Below, piece by piece: positions 17,651 through 22,627 of a DNA stretch of 36,176 bases. The stretch is from a virus. The number at the start of each line of letters is the position of its first letter. Positions within the stretch are counted from its first letter, which is position 1. The stretch spans positions 1-36,176 of IMG/VR virus record IMGVR_UViG_3300031951_000587; one strand, written 5' to 3'. The notes below the pieces were generated by a model. It was given only the letters and a program-made list of their open reading frames with translations, did no database searches and had not been told where the DNA came from. The position numbers were made by a program, and so were the translations under genes.

Positions 17651-17877
17651 ATTTCATCGCCAAAGCACTAAGCGGAACGGACGGCAACGGTGGGCTCACA
17701 CCCAGCTCGAAACGATTGCTTGCCCTAGCCTCATTCATTATCGCCGTCGTAGCGGGATTCACCGACCGACTTGAGGTAATGCAGACGTTTCTAATGGCAG
17801 CCGCCGCGCTCAGTGGGCTGACCACGATAGATGCGTTTGTTTCCCGTAGGTTTTACAACGGCTCGAAAGATGCTTAG
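17647..17877 (+). CDS. Putative holin
   Basis: 76 residues with two hydrophobic segments (LLALASFIIAVVAGF at about 24-38, and TFLMAAAALSGLTTIDAF at about 47-64), a short charged turn between them, and a basic tail (SRRFYNGSKDA). Size and topology fit a class II holin, which would permeabilise the inner membrane and release the endopeptidase encoded immediately downstream. The endopeptidase start overlaps this gene by eight bases. Confidence 0.65.
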   Translation: MNFIAKALSGTDGNGGLTPSSKRLLALASFIIAVVAGFTDRLEVMQTFLMAAAALSGLTTIDAFVSRRFYNGSKDA

Positions 17878-18340
17878 CTGGCCCGTAACCCGCCCGCGCA
17901 TGACTTCGGCGTTTGGCAACCGCGCTAACCCCGTGGCCCAGGGTACTCAATTCCACCCAGGTATAGACATAGTGTCGAATGACGGCGCTAGGGTTCCGGT
18001 CTTAGCGGCGGCGACGGGTACGGTAGTTAGGGTGGATGTGCCAGGCAACGGCGGCGGCTACGGCTTTCAAGTCATTATCGACCACGGGCTGATTGACGGC
18101 GCTAGGCTGTACACTCAGTACGCACACCTGCACGGGCCGCCAAAGGGCACTAGAGTTGAAGATTCGAGCATCTGCGTAAAGAGGGGCGAAGTGGTGAAGG
18201 CAGGCCAACAGATCGCCCTAATGGGCAACACGGGCGTAGGCACGGGAATACACCTTCACTTTGAGGTTCGCAGAAATTCACCAAAGGCCCACTCGGCGGG
18301 CGGTGAAGTGGCGAACCCGCTCACGTATCTAAAGTCCTAG
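17870..18340 (+). CDS. M23-family endopeptidase (endolysin)
   Basis: A 156-residue LytM-type metallopeptidase. It has the G/N-rich front (TSAFGNRANPV), the first zinc motif HPGID (HxxxD, about residues 30-34), AAATGTVVRV, and the second zinc motif HLHFEVR (HxH) near residue 130. Such enzymes cut peptide cross-bridges or stems in peptidoglycan. No signal peptide is seen, so export would depend on a holin, and two holin-like genes lie immediately upstream. I prefer the ATG at 17870 over an in-frame upstream ATG at 17831, because it gives an eight-base coupled overlap and starts close to the domain. Confidence 0.85.
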   Translation: MLSWPVTRPRMTSAFGNRANPVAQGTQFHPGIDIVSNDGARVPVLAAATGTVVRVDVPGNGGGYGFQVIIDHGLIDGARLYTQYAHLHGPPKGTRVEDSSICVKRGEVVKAGQQIALMGNTGVGTGIHLHFEVRRNSPKAHSAGGEVANPLTYLKS

Positions 18341-18343
18341 CCC

Positions 18344-18571
18344 ATGTATTCCTCCCTAGACTACAATTTAGTTGCCTTGCGGGCGACTAGCTTAGAGGTA
18401 CTAGTGGAGGTCTTAGCCGAGTTTCACACCCTCGCCCGCGAGCTTGCAATGACGGGGGTAGGGACACAGGTTTACGTGCGGCACACCACTACGGGATACG
18501 CGGTGTTCACCATCAAGCGCCGCAAGGTTGTGGCTTCACGTCCGTTACTTGAGCAGATATGTCCGAACTAA
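18344..18571 (+). CDS. Hypothetical protein in the lysis region
   Basis: 75 residues of no family I recognise: a helical N-terminus (LEVLVEVLAEFHTLARELAM) and a beta hairpin-like C-terminal half (TQVYVRHTTTGYAVFTIKRRKVV). No signal or membrane segment. It begins three bases after the endopeptidase stop behind a CCC leader and overlaps the next gene by 13 bases, so it is in the late operon. Role unknown. Confidence 0.6.
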   Translation: MYSSLDYNLVALRATSLEVLVEVLAEFHTLARELAMTGVGTQVYVRHTTTGYAVFTIKRRKVVASRPLLEQICPN

Positions 18572-18744
18572 GATACCTACCTACCCAAGCTCAAGTAGAC
18601 GAACTCCGTAAGGCATTCGGGGTCGAGAAATTGGAGGCGTTCCTGCTCGTTTCAAACGCGCTAGGGAAGACGTTTAACCTACACGAGCTACAGTCTTACC
18701 GTGAACTGAGTAAGTACCTAACCGAGCACCCGCCTAATGTTTGA
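18559..18744 (+). CDS. Small helical hypothetical protein
   Basis: 61 residues, almost wholly helical by pattern (QAQVDELRKAFGVEKLEAFLLVSNALG, LHELQSYRELSKYL). No cysteine, signal or membrane segment. It overlaps both neighbours and directly precedes the metallophosphoesterase, to which it could be an accessory. No function can be assigned. Confidence 0.55.
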   Translation: MSELRYLPTQAQVDELRKAFGVEKLEAFLLVSNALGKTFNLHELQSYRELSKYLTEHPPNV

Positions 18745-19591
18745 GGTCAGTAAGACGGATAGCACCATACTGGTGAGGCTGCTTGAGTTCAGCAAGCGAC
18801 ACATTCACTACGACGTTTTCGACGCTCACTGGGACAACCCGAAATGCGACAGGGCCAAGCTAACTAAACACCTTAAATGGGTGGTAAAGAATGGTGGGAC
18901 GCTAGGCTTCAAAGGCGATTTATTTTGCGCGATGCAGGGCAAGTACGATCCTCGCGCTAGCAAGTCTGACATTCGCCCCGAACATCAAAACGCTAGGTAC
19001 TTAGACTCACTTGTAAGCACGGCGGCTGAATGGTTCGCCCCCTACGCCCCGTACATAACCGACCTGTGCTACGGCAACCACGAAACGGCAATACTCAAGC
19101 GGCACGAGGTAGACCTAATTGAGCGGCTAGCTGAGGCGCTGAGGCCTCACGGGTTCAAAGGGGTGGTCGGAAACTACGCAGGCTTTCAGATGTTCACGGT
19201 TATCTCAGGCAGTGATAAGGCTAGCTGCCGACTTAGGGGGTACTATAACCACGGCTTTGGCGGCGGCGGGCCAGTCACGAAGGGATTGATAGACTTTAGC
19301 CGAACAGACGTATATCTAGACAACGTTCACTACACGTCTATGGGGCACGTTCACCAGCTCACGTCGGATAAGACTACTGTGGTAAAGGTTAATGAGCGGG
19401 GCGATATGGTGAGCTACGACCGCTGGCACCTTAGATCGTCAACCTACAAAGAAGAGTACAAGGTGCTAAACGGCTACCACATCGAGAAAGGGCGCGGGCC
19501 GAAACCGTTAGGGGGCTGGGCCTTTGAGGTACGGAGGGTCAGGGCTGGTGACAAAGTAGCAATCAAAATGACACCTATCTGCCTAGACTAG
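18737..19591 (+). CDS. Calcineurin-like metallophosphoesterase
   Basis: A 284-residue protein with the metallophosphoesterase motif order: DAHWD (29-33, in place of DxH), KGD (59-61), GNHE (113-116), NHG (171-173) and GHVHQ (203-207). These residues bind two metal ions in phosphatases, phosphodiesterases and some nucleases. There is no signal peptide, so it acts in the cytoplasm. Its site inside the lysis block, between the endopeptidase and a spanin-like lipoprotein, is odd for a nucleic-acid enzyme and suggests late expression. Possible substrates are nucleic acid ends, cyclic nucleotides or phosphoproteins. The sequence cannot tell them apart. Confidence 0.8.
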   Translation: MFEVSKTDSTILVRLLEFSKRHIHYDVFDAHWDNPKCDRAKLTKHLKWVVKNGGTLGFKGDLFCAMQGKYDPRASKSDIRPEHQNARYLDSLVSTAAEWFAPYAPYITDLCYGNHETAILKRHEVDLIERLAEALRPHGFKGVVGNYAGFQMFTVISGSDKASCRLRGYYNHGFGGGGPVTKGLIDFSRTDVYLDNVHYTSMGHVHQLTSDKTTVVKVNERGDMVSYDRWHLRSSTYKEEYKVLNGYHIEKGRGPKPLGGWAFEVRRVRAGDKVAIKMTPICLD

Positions 19592-19597
19592 TAAACC

Positions 19598-20110
19598 ATG
19601 CGCCTCTTTTCTTTAACAGCCGCCGCCCTTATTCTCGCTAGCTTAACTAGCTGCTCACGGCACGTACAGAGGGCCTACGAACGCACCACGGTAGAGACTG
19701 AGGTAAGCACTAGCTCAGAGGCTTCCGTGTCAACTGAGGCCCTGTCTGAGGCCGTGAGGATGGATAGCGTAGCCCTCAAGTCTGGCACGTTAGAGATAGA
19801 GCTTACCGTAGACAGTTCGGGTCGGGTGAACATACCAGGTGTAGGGATAGTCGCGGCCCAGCCTGGCACTACGTTTAAGGTGAAGGTCGGGAGTACCGAT
19901 AGCACGGCGGTACGCAGATCGGCTGAGGTGAGCGAAACGCGGCGGGATTCTACGGGCAAGTCAGACTTGAGGTCGCAAACTGCGACCGATGCGGTTATTA
20001 AGACCCTAGACAAGGTGAGCACGTCAGGGCCTCCGTCGTGGCTGTGGTGGGTGGTGGCCCTAATCGGGGGCGTGGTGGCTGGCCTTATGGCGCGGCGTAA
20101 GGGGAAATAA
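19598..20110 (+). CDS. Lipoprotein with C-terminal membrane segment; candidate unimolecular spanin
   Basis: 170 residues. The N-terminus is a lipoprotein signal (MRLFSLTAAALILASLTSC) with lipobox LTSC, lipidated Cys at 19. The middle is a Ser/Thr/Val/Glu-rich linker that is beta- or coil-prone. The C-terminus has a transmembrane segment (SWLWWVVALIGGVVAGLMA, about 147-165) followed by the basic end RRKGK. Outer-membrane lipid anchor plus inner-membrane C-terminal segment is the layout of unimolecular spanins such as T1 gp11, which fuse the membranes at the last lysis step. The lysis genes sit just upstream. It is the last gene before the non-coding region. Confidence 0.65.
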   Translation: MRLFSLTAAALILASLTSCSRHVQRAYERTTVETEVSTSSEASVSTEALSEAVRMDSVALKSGTLEIELTVDSSGRVNIPGVGIVAAQPGTTFKVKVGSTDSTAVRRSAEVSETRRDSTGKSDLRSQTATDAVIKTLDKVSTSGPPSWLWWVVALIGGVVAGLMARRKGK

Positions 20111-20141
20111 AAAGCCCCACTAGTCTGTATCCTAGCGGGGC
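20105..20141 (-). terminator. Intrinsic terminator of the minus-strand RNA unit (distal)
   Basis: Stem GCCCC/GGGGC (20114-20118 with 20137-20141), continued by CTAG/CTAG (20120-20123 with 20132-20135), eight-base loop. On the minus strand it is followed by TTTTTATTT (20113-20105). On the + strand the hairpin is followed by CGCCGC with no T-tract, so it works for minus-strand transcripts. Confidence 0.65.
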
Positions 20142-20184
20142 CGCCGCTACACTAAGCCCTCTGCCAGGAGCTGCCACAAAGCTA

Positions 20185-20215
20185 CAAAAATAAACGGCCC
20201 CATTGCTGAGGCCGT
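20185..20215 (-). terminator. Intrinsic terminator of the minus-strand RNA unit (proximal)
   Basis: Stem ACGGCC/GGCCGT (20194-20199 with 20210-20215) with a ten-base loop. On the minus strand it runs directly into a T-rich tract (TTATTTTTG). In the + direction only a weak CGTGCTTTT follows. Two tandem hairpins with the same polarity suggest that a minus-strand transcript really is ended here. Confidence 0.65.
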
Positions 20216-20252
20216 CGTGCTTTTGGTGCTACCGCAAGCTGCTTAGAAGGTG

Positions 20253-20336
20253 GGGCCGACCTAGACTCTCGGTCACGGCGAAGCGAACTTCGCGGCGGGA
20301 TTCTAACCCGCGTCAGAGGCTTTCGCCTCACGGCCC
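20253..20336 (-). ncRNA. Compact four-hairpin RNA, cloverleaf-like, unknown family
   Basis: Read on the minus strand, GGGCC (20336-20332) pairs with GGCCC (20257-20253) and encloses four stem-loops in a row: GAGGC-GAAA-GCCTC (20329-20316), GCGGG-TTAGAAT-CCCGC (20311-20295), GCGAAG-TTCG-CTTCGC (20293-20278) and GACC-N9-GGTC (20274-20258). Nearly every base is used. Two loops are stable tetraloops (GAAA, UUCG). The second hairpin has a seven-base loop that reads either as an altered T-loop or as an anticodon loop with U33 and AGA (Ser). In that reading the third hairpin is the long variable arm of a class II tRNA. No true D-loop GG or TTC T-loop is present. Confidence 0.5.
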
Positions 20337-20340
20337 GCTG

Positions 20341-20412
20341 TGGACACAGTGGGAGTCGAACCCAATCTTTTTTATTGCAAGTAAGGCGCTCTTGCCGTTG
20401 AGCTACTGGCCC
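20341..20412 (-). tRNA. tRNA-Ala(UGC)-like gene with broken stems
   Basis: Minus-strand cloverleaf. D-arm GCTC-AACGGCAA-GAGC (20403-20388) is perfect. Anticodon loop CTTGCAA (20381-20375) gives UGC. T-loop TTCGACT (20360-20354) is canonical with four of five stem pairs. The anticodon stem CCTTA/TAAAA has two C-A mismatches. The acceptor GGGCCAG/TGTGTCC has two mismatches plus two G-U pairs. No CCA is encoded, only A at the discriminator. It could be a decaying tRNA, an edited or structurally tolerant phage tRNA, or a tRNA mimic. A -7 box lies four bases upstream of its first base. Confidence 0.5.
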
Positions 20413-20415
20413 GCA

Positions 20416-20423
20416 CAAAGATA
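20416..20423 (-). promoter_or_regulatory. Minus-strand -7 box (TATCTTTG) for the RNA unit
   Basis: On the minus strand TATCTTTG matches the Bacteroidota -7 consensus TAnnTTTG. It is three bases from the 5' end of the tRNA-like sequence, so transcription would start at or near its first base. A TTG (complement of 20452-20454) lies 28 bases upstream, longer than the usual spacing. The space between is filled by a palindrome. Confidence 0.55.
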
Positions 20424-20426
20424 GGC

Positions 20427-20451
20427 AACTAACCGGTAATACCGGATAGTT
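20427..20451. promoter_or_regulatory. Operator-like palindrome, 11-3-11
   Basis: AACTAACCGGT, spacer AAT, ACCGGATAGTT: 10 of 11 positions of each arm are complementary. It lies immediately upstream of the minus-strand -7 box, where a bound dimer would block or recruit RNA polymerase. A phage HTH protein such as the one encoded at 21026-21229 is a natural candidate ligand (inference). Confidence 0.5.
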
Positions 20452-20496
20452 CAACTGCGTAGGTCTTAGCGCAAACTATGTATAAGGATGCGCTCG

Positions 20497-20532
20497 GTAC
20501 GCATAGGGATAGCGATTTGCCTATTCCCGTAC
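20497..20532. promoter_or_regulatory. Second dyad between the divergent promoters
   Basis: GTAC (20497-20500) plus GGGATAG (20506-20512) mirror CTATTCCC (20521-20528) plus GTAC (20529-20532), with an eight-base centre. It sits between the minus-strand RNA promoter and the + strand early promoter, with no reading frame around it. It may be an operator or an RNA hairpin. Nothing else is recognisable in 20452-20585. Confidence 0.35.
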
Positions 20533-20585
20533 ATACTTCGCGTTTCTGTTCATAACGTGTTAGTAACTTATTCTGCCCTTGCCCC

Positions 20586-20615
20586 TTGCTTATTAGCGAG
20601 TTGCTAGTATCTTTA
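20586..20615 (+). promoter_or_regulatory. Early promoter, TTG-N19-TATCTTTA
   Basis: TTG (20586-20588), 19-base spacer, TATCTTTA (20608-20615). Spacing and boxes match the Bacteroidota vegetative promoter (TTG...TAnnTTTG) apart from the last base. It lies 29 bases before the first early gene and is divergent from the minus-strand RNA unit. Confidence 0.6.
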
Positions 20616-20644
20616 CGTCATAATCACTCACCCACTTTTACCCG

Positions 20645-20971
20645 ATGTACGAAGCCCGCCAAACCTCAATGACGCGCGTAGCCGACCTAGTTCGGCAAGG
20701 CAAAATGACCCTAGATGAAGGCAATGTCGAGTATGTGCGGATAGACAAGGTTCGCCTCGTGATGCGCAGCCTGCCCGCTAGTGTTCGCAAGGCCCTTAAC
20801 GAAGGCGTAAAGGCTGGCAAGCTAGGCCACCTCAAGAAAGACGGCCTCAAGCCGGAGGCCTATTTTCACCCCCTGCACAAGGGCACCGCAATCTTTATGC
20901 GTGAGAATCGCCAGCGGGCAGTGTGGGCCGCTACTGGCAAGATTATCGTCCCGCATTCAAGTTTAGAGTAG
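20645..20971 (+). CDS. First early gene, basic hypothetical protein
   Basis: 108 residues, basic (many Lys and Arg), with helical stretches (MTRVADLVRQGKMTLDEG, LPASVRKALNEGVKAGKLGHLKKDGLKPEAYFHP). No family recognised. A HPLHKGTAIFMREN segment near residues 75-88 gives a possible nucleic-acid-binding look, but no defined motif is present. It is the first gene behind the early promoter and is followed by a hairpin with a short T-tract, so it may be expressed more than the genes after it. This is the usual slot for a host-takeover or regulatory protein, which is inference. Confidence 0.65.
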   Translation: MYEARQTSMTRVADLVRQGKMTLDEGNVEYVRIDKVRLVMRSLPASVRKALNEGVKAGKLGHLKKDGLKPEAYFHPLHKGTAIFMRENRQRAVWAATGKIIVPHSSLE

Positions 20972-20980
20972 TGTGATTCT

Positions 20981-21010
20981 GGGGCTGGCACAGGCTGGCC
21001 CCTATCTTTT
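20981..21010 (+). terminator. Weak intrinsic terminator or attenuator after the first early gene
   Basis: GGGGC (20981-20985) pairs with GCCCC (20998-21002) around a 12-base loop, followed by TATCTTTTAA. The T-tract is interrupted, so it is probably partial. TATCTTTT (21003-21010) is also close to a -7 box (TAnnTTTG, last base different) and may start the next message 16 bases before the ATG of the HTH gene. Confidence 0.45.
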
Positions 21011-21025
21011 AACCCCCCTTTTTTC

Positions 21026-21229
21026 ATGGATTCTAAATCACTCACAGAACTCAGAGCCCAGCTACCGCGTGCGTGGCGGGCGAAGATCGCCAAACGGGTA
21101 GGGTGCGACCCCTCCTATGTAGGCAACATCCTAAACGGATACACACCCAGAGACGGCGAGAAGTACCGCAACGTACTGAACGCCGCCAAGCAACTCGCCG
21201 CCGAACACCAAGCCGCTATCAAAGCATAG
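21026..21229 (+). CDS. Small HTH DNA-binding protein (Cro-like, putative)
   Basis: 67 residues. LPRAWRAKIAKRVGCDPSYVGNILNGY at about 13-38 is a good helix-turn-helix: helix 2 AKIAKRVGC, turn, recognition helix PSYVGNILNG, as in Cro/CI-type proteins. The rest is a short helix (NVLNAAKQLAAEHQAAIKA). It starts with an ATG behind a C/T-rich leader. It is a candidate ligand for the palindrome at 20427-20451. It could also be a terminase- or host-related DNA-binding protein, but the early position favours a regulator. Confidence 0.7.
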   Translation: MDSKSLTELRAQLPRAWRAKIAKRVGCDPSYVGNILNGYTPRDGEKYRNVLNAAKQLAAEHQAAIKA

Positions 21230-21233
21230 CCCC

Positions 21234-21536
21234 ATGTTCCCTGTAATCTACCTCAAGAGCGACAACGGCATTAGTCAGTGGCGACTAGTCAAGGCTGAAA
21301 CGCCGGACGAACAAGCCGAGTGGAACGGCATGAGCGTTGACCGCTGGGGCACTATTAGCCTAGACATGGGCCGATATGCACCCTACTCCCGTGACGTAGT
21401 CCCCGCCACTGAGGCCGAGTTCCTAGTGATGTACAAAGCCGCCCAAGAAAAGCAGCTACAGGAGCGCACCCTGTGCATCGTCCAGCAGACCGAAAACGCG
21501 AAGCAAGCCGAACGCCTAACCGAGACTACCCTATGA
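21234..21536 (+). CDS. Early hypothetical protein
   Basis: 100 residues. The first 60 look like a small beta domain ([37 protein letters not shown]) and the last 35 are a charged helix ([24 protein letters not shown]). No family recognised. It begins four bases after the HTH gene and ends overlapping the pentapeptide gene by four bases. Confidence 0.6.
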   Translation: MFPVIYLKSDNGISQWRLVKAETPDEQAEWNGMSVDRWGTISLDMGRYAPYSRDVVPATEAEFLVMYKAAQEKQLQERTLCIVQQTENAKQAERLTETTL

Positions 21537-22039
21537 AAGCAGAAGAAGTTTCAACCATCCTTGCCGCCCACAAAAAGTGGCTAGGGGACGAAGAGGGCGG
21601 TAGCCATGCCGACCTGCGCGGTGCCAACCTGAGCGGTGCCAACCTGCGCAATGCCGACCTGAGCGGTGCCAACCTGAGCGGTGCCGACCTGAGCGGTGCC
21701 GACCTGCGCGGTGCCAACCTGCGCAATGCCGACCTGCGCGGTGCCAACCTGAGCGGTGCCAACCTGCGCGGTGCCAACCTGCGCGGTGCCAACCTGCGCA
21801 ATGCCGACCTGCGCGGTGCCGACCTGCGCAATGCCAACCGCATTGCAGTCTTTGGCCCCGCGCCCAGCAGCGGTCGGCTAGTCTATGCCGTGGCTCACGA
21901 AAACGGGCTGTTGTGGCAAGCGGGCTGCTTTTGGGGCACAAGCGAAGAGCTAGCTGCAAAAGTCGCTCAAGTCCATTCGGGCAAAAACCGCGACTGGTAC
22001 GAGGCCGTAATCGCATTAGGAAAACTTCAGCTTACCTAG
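21533..22039 (+). CDS. Pentapeptide-repeat protein
   Basis: 168 residues. Residues 26-100 are 15 perfect A(D/N)L(R/S)(G/N) pentapeptides, which fold into a right-handed quadrilateral beta helix. The remaining 68 residues ([34 protein letters not shown]...) are a C-terminal domain I have seen on phage pentapeptide proteins. Some pentapeptide proteins mimic DNA and inhibit gyrase, but here the outward residues are Arg/Ser mixed with Asp/Asn, so charge mimicry is not obvious. I start it at the ATG at 21533 (overlap ATGA with the previous gene), not at in-frame codons inside the upstream gene. Confidence 0.75.
   Translation: MKAEEVSTILAAHKKWLGDEEGGSHADLRGANLSGANLRNADLSGANLSGADLSGADLRGANLRNADLRGANLSGANLRGANLRGANLRNADLRGADLRNANRIAVFGPAPSSGRLVYAVAHENGLLWQAGCFWGTSEELAAKVAQVHSGKNRDWYEAVIALGKLQLT
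21608..21832 (+). repeat. 15-bp tandem DNA repeat array inside the pentapeptide gene
   Basis: Fifteen units of the type GGTGCCAACCTGCGC, differing only at three positions (GGT/AAT, AAC/GAC, CGC/AGC). Codons are kept identical where synonymous change would be free, so the units look recently duplicated rather than only protein-selected. Slippage would add or remove whole pentapeptides in frame. Confidence 0.85.
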
Positions 22040-22042
22040 CCC

Positions 22043-22318
22043 ATGCACCACCCCGCCGACCCCCGCTACGTGCCTACCGAGACAATCTCAGGCTGGCCGC
22101 GTAAAGACTACTGCGGCACCGCCGCCGACGGTAAGGTAGAGTGCTGCCGCTGCCAAAAGGTAGAGCAAGCCATTCACATGGAGTACCACACCTACCGTAA
22201 CCCAGGTTGGCCCGAAGAGGCTGGCTGGTTCCATGAGTGGTGTTGGGAAGATGCTCAAGCCGACATGGAGGCACGTCACAACCTAGTCATATTCTTTGGC
22301 CCCGACCGTGTACGCTGA
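22043..22318 (+). CDS. Small cysteine/histidine protein, possible zinc ribbon
   Basis: 91 residues. CCRCQKVEQAIHMEYHTY followed by GWFHEWCWED gives CxxC, H and HxxC positions, which could bind zinc as a knuckle or ribbon. There is no family name I can give. It starts behind an ACCTAGCCC leader and overlaps the next small gene by 11 bases. It belongs to the early operon leading to recombination genes. Confidence 0.6.
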   Translation: MHHPADPRYVPTETISGWPRKDYCGTAADGKVECCRCQKVEQAIHMEYHTYRNPGWPEEAGWFHEWCWEDAQADMEARHNLVIFFGPDRVR

Positions 22319-22451
22319 CCTCGAACTCTACGGCATTGTGCTGCCCTTGTGCCTGTACAGCTTCGGCCTATCGGTCTGGATTGTCAGCCTACTGCTCAGT
22401 GCCGCCGCTAAGAATTTCCGTTCACTCTTTAACCCTCACCCCCCTAAGTGA
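22308..22451 (+). CDS. Small one-helix membrane protein
   Basis: A 47-residue reading frame with GTG start at 22308, overlapping the previous gene by 11 bases and ending in GTGA with the next. Residues about 10-33 are a long hydrophobic segment (IVLPLCLYSFGLSVWIVSLLLSA), then a basic tail (KNFRSLFNPHPPK), giving an N-out, C-in single-span shape. Both boundaries overlap in the style of its neighbours, which argues that it is a real gene. Role unknown. Confidence 0.55.
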   Translation: MYADLELYGIVLPLCLYSFGLSVWIVSLLLSAAAKNFRSLFNPHPPK

Positions 22452-22627
22452 CCTTTAACCAATTCCTCTCCCACGCGGGCATGATGCCCAGCGAGGGCAA
22501 CTACCCAAGCAAGCGGCTCACGAAGCTGCCAGAGAGCACAGGACTGAGCCCGTTGTGGCGCAGTAACTACGAACGCATCAAAGCCGACCTCGCCGCCGCT
22601 AACCCTAACCTCACCAAGAAAAAATGA
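22448..22627 (+). CDS. Small basic hypothetical protein upstream of the Sak4-like ATPase
   Basis: 59 residues, GTG start at 22448 in a GTGA overlap, and an ATGA overlap with the ATPase at its end. Composition is basic with a Lys-Lys-Lys end (NLTKKK), helical centre (LWRSNYERIKADLAAA). No motif recognised. Coupling at both ends supports expression with the recombinase. Confidence 0.6.
   Translation: MTFNQFLSHAGMMPSEGNYPSKRLTKLPESTGLSPLWRSNYERIKADLAAANPNLTKKK

Noticed and set aside
20203-20424. Plus-strand reading frame of 73 residues in the same region
   Set aside because: It is the antisense of the same RNA elements, and its WESNP...LSYWP segment is typical of a translated tRNA complement.
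20182-20454. Minus-strand reading frame of 90 residues across the non-coding region
   Set aside because: It reads through the tRNA-like and hairpin sequences, and the protein has the basic, low-complexity look of translated structural RNA.
21531-22016. Long minus-strand frame (161 residues) opposite the pentapeptide gene
   Set aside because: Its Trp-His-Arg-Ala-Gly repeats are just the complement of the 15-bp array.
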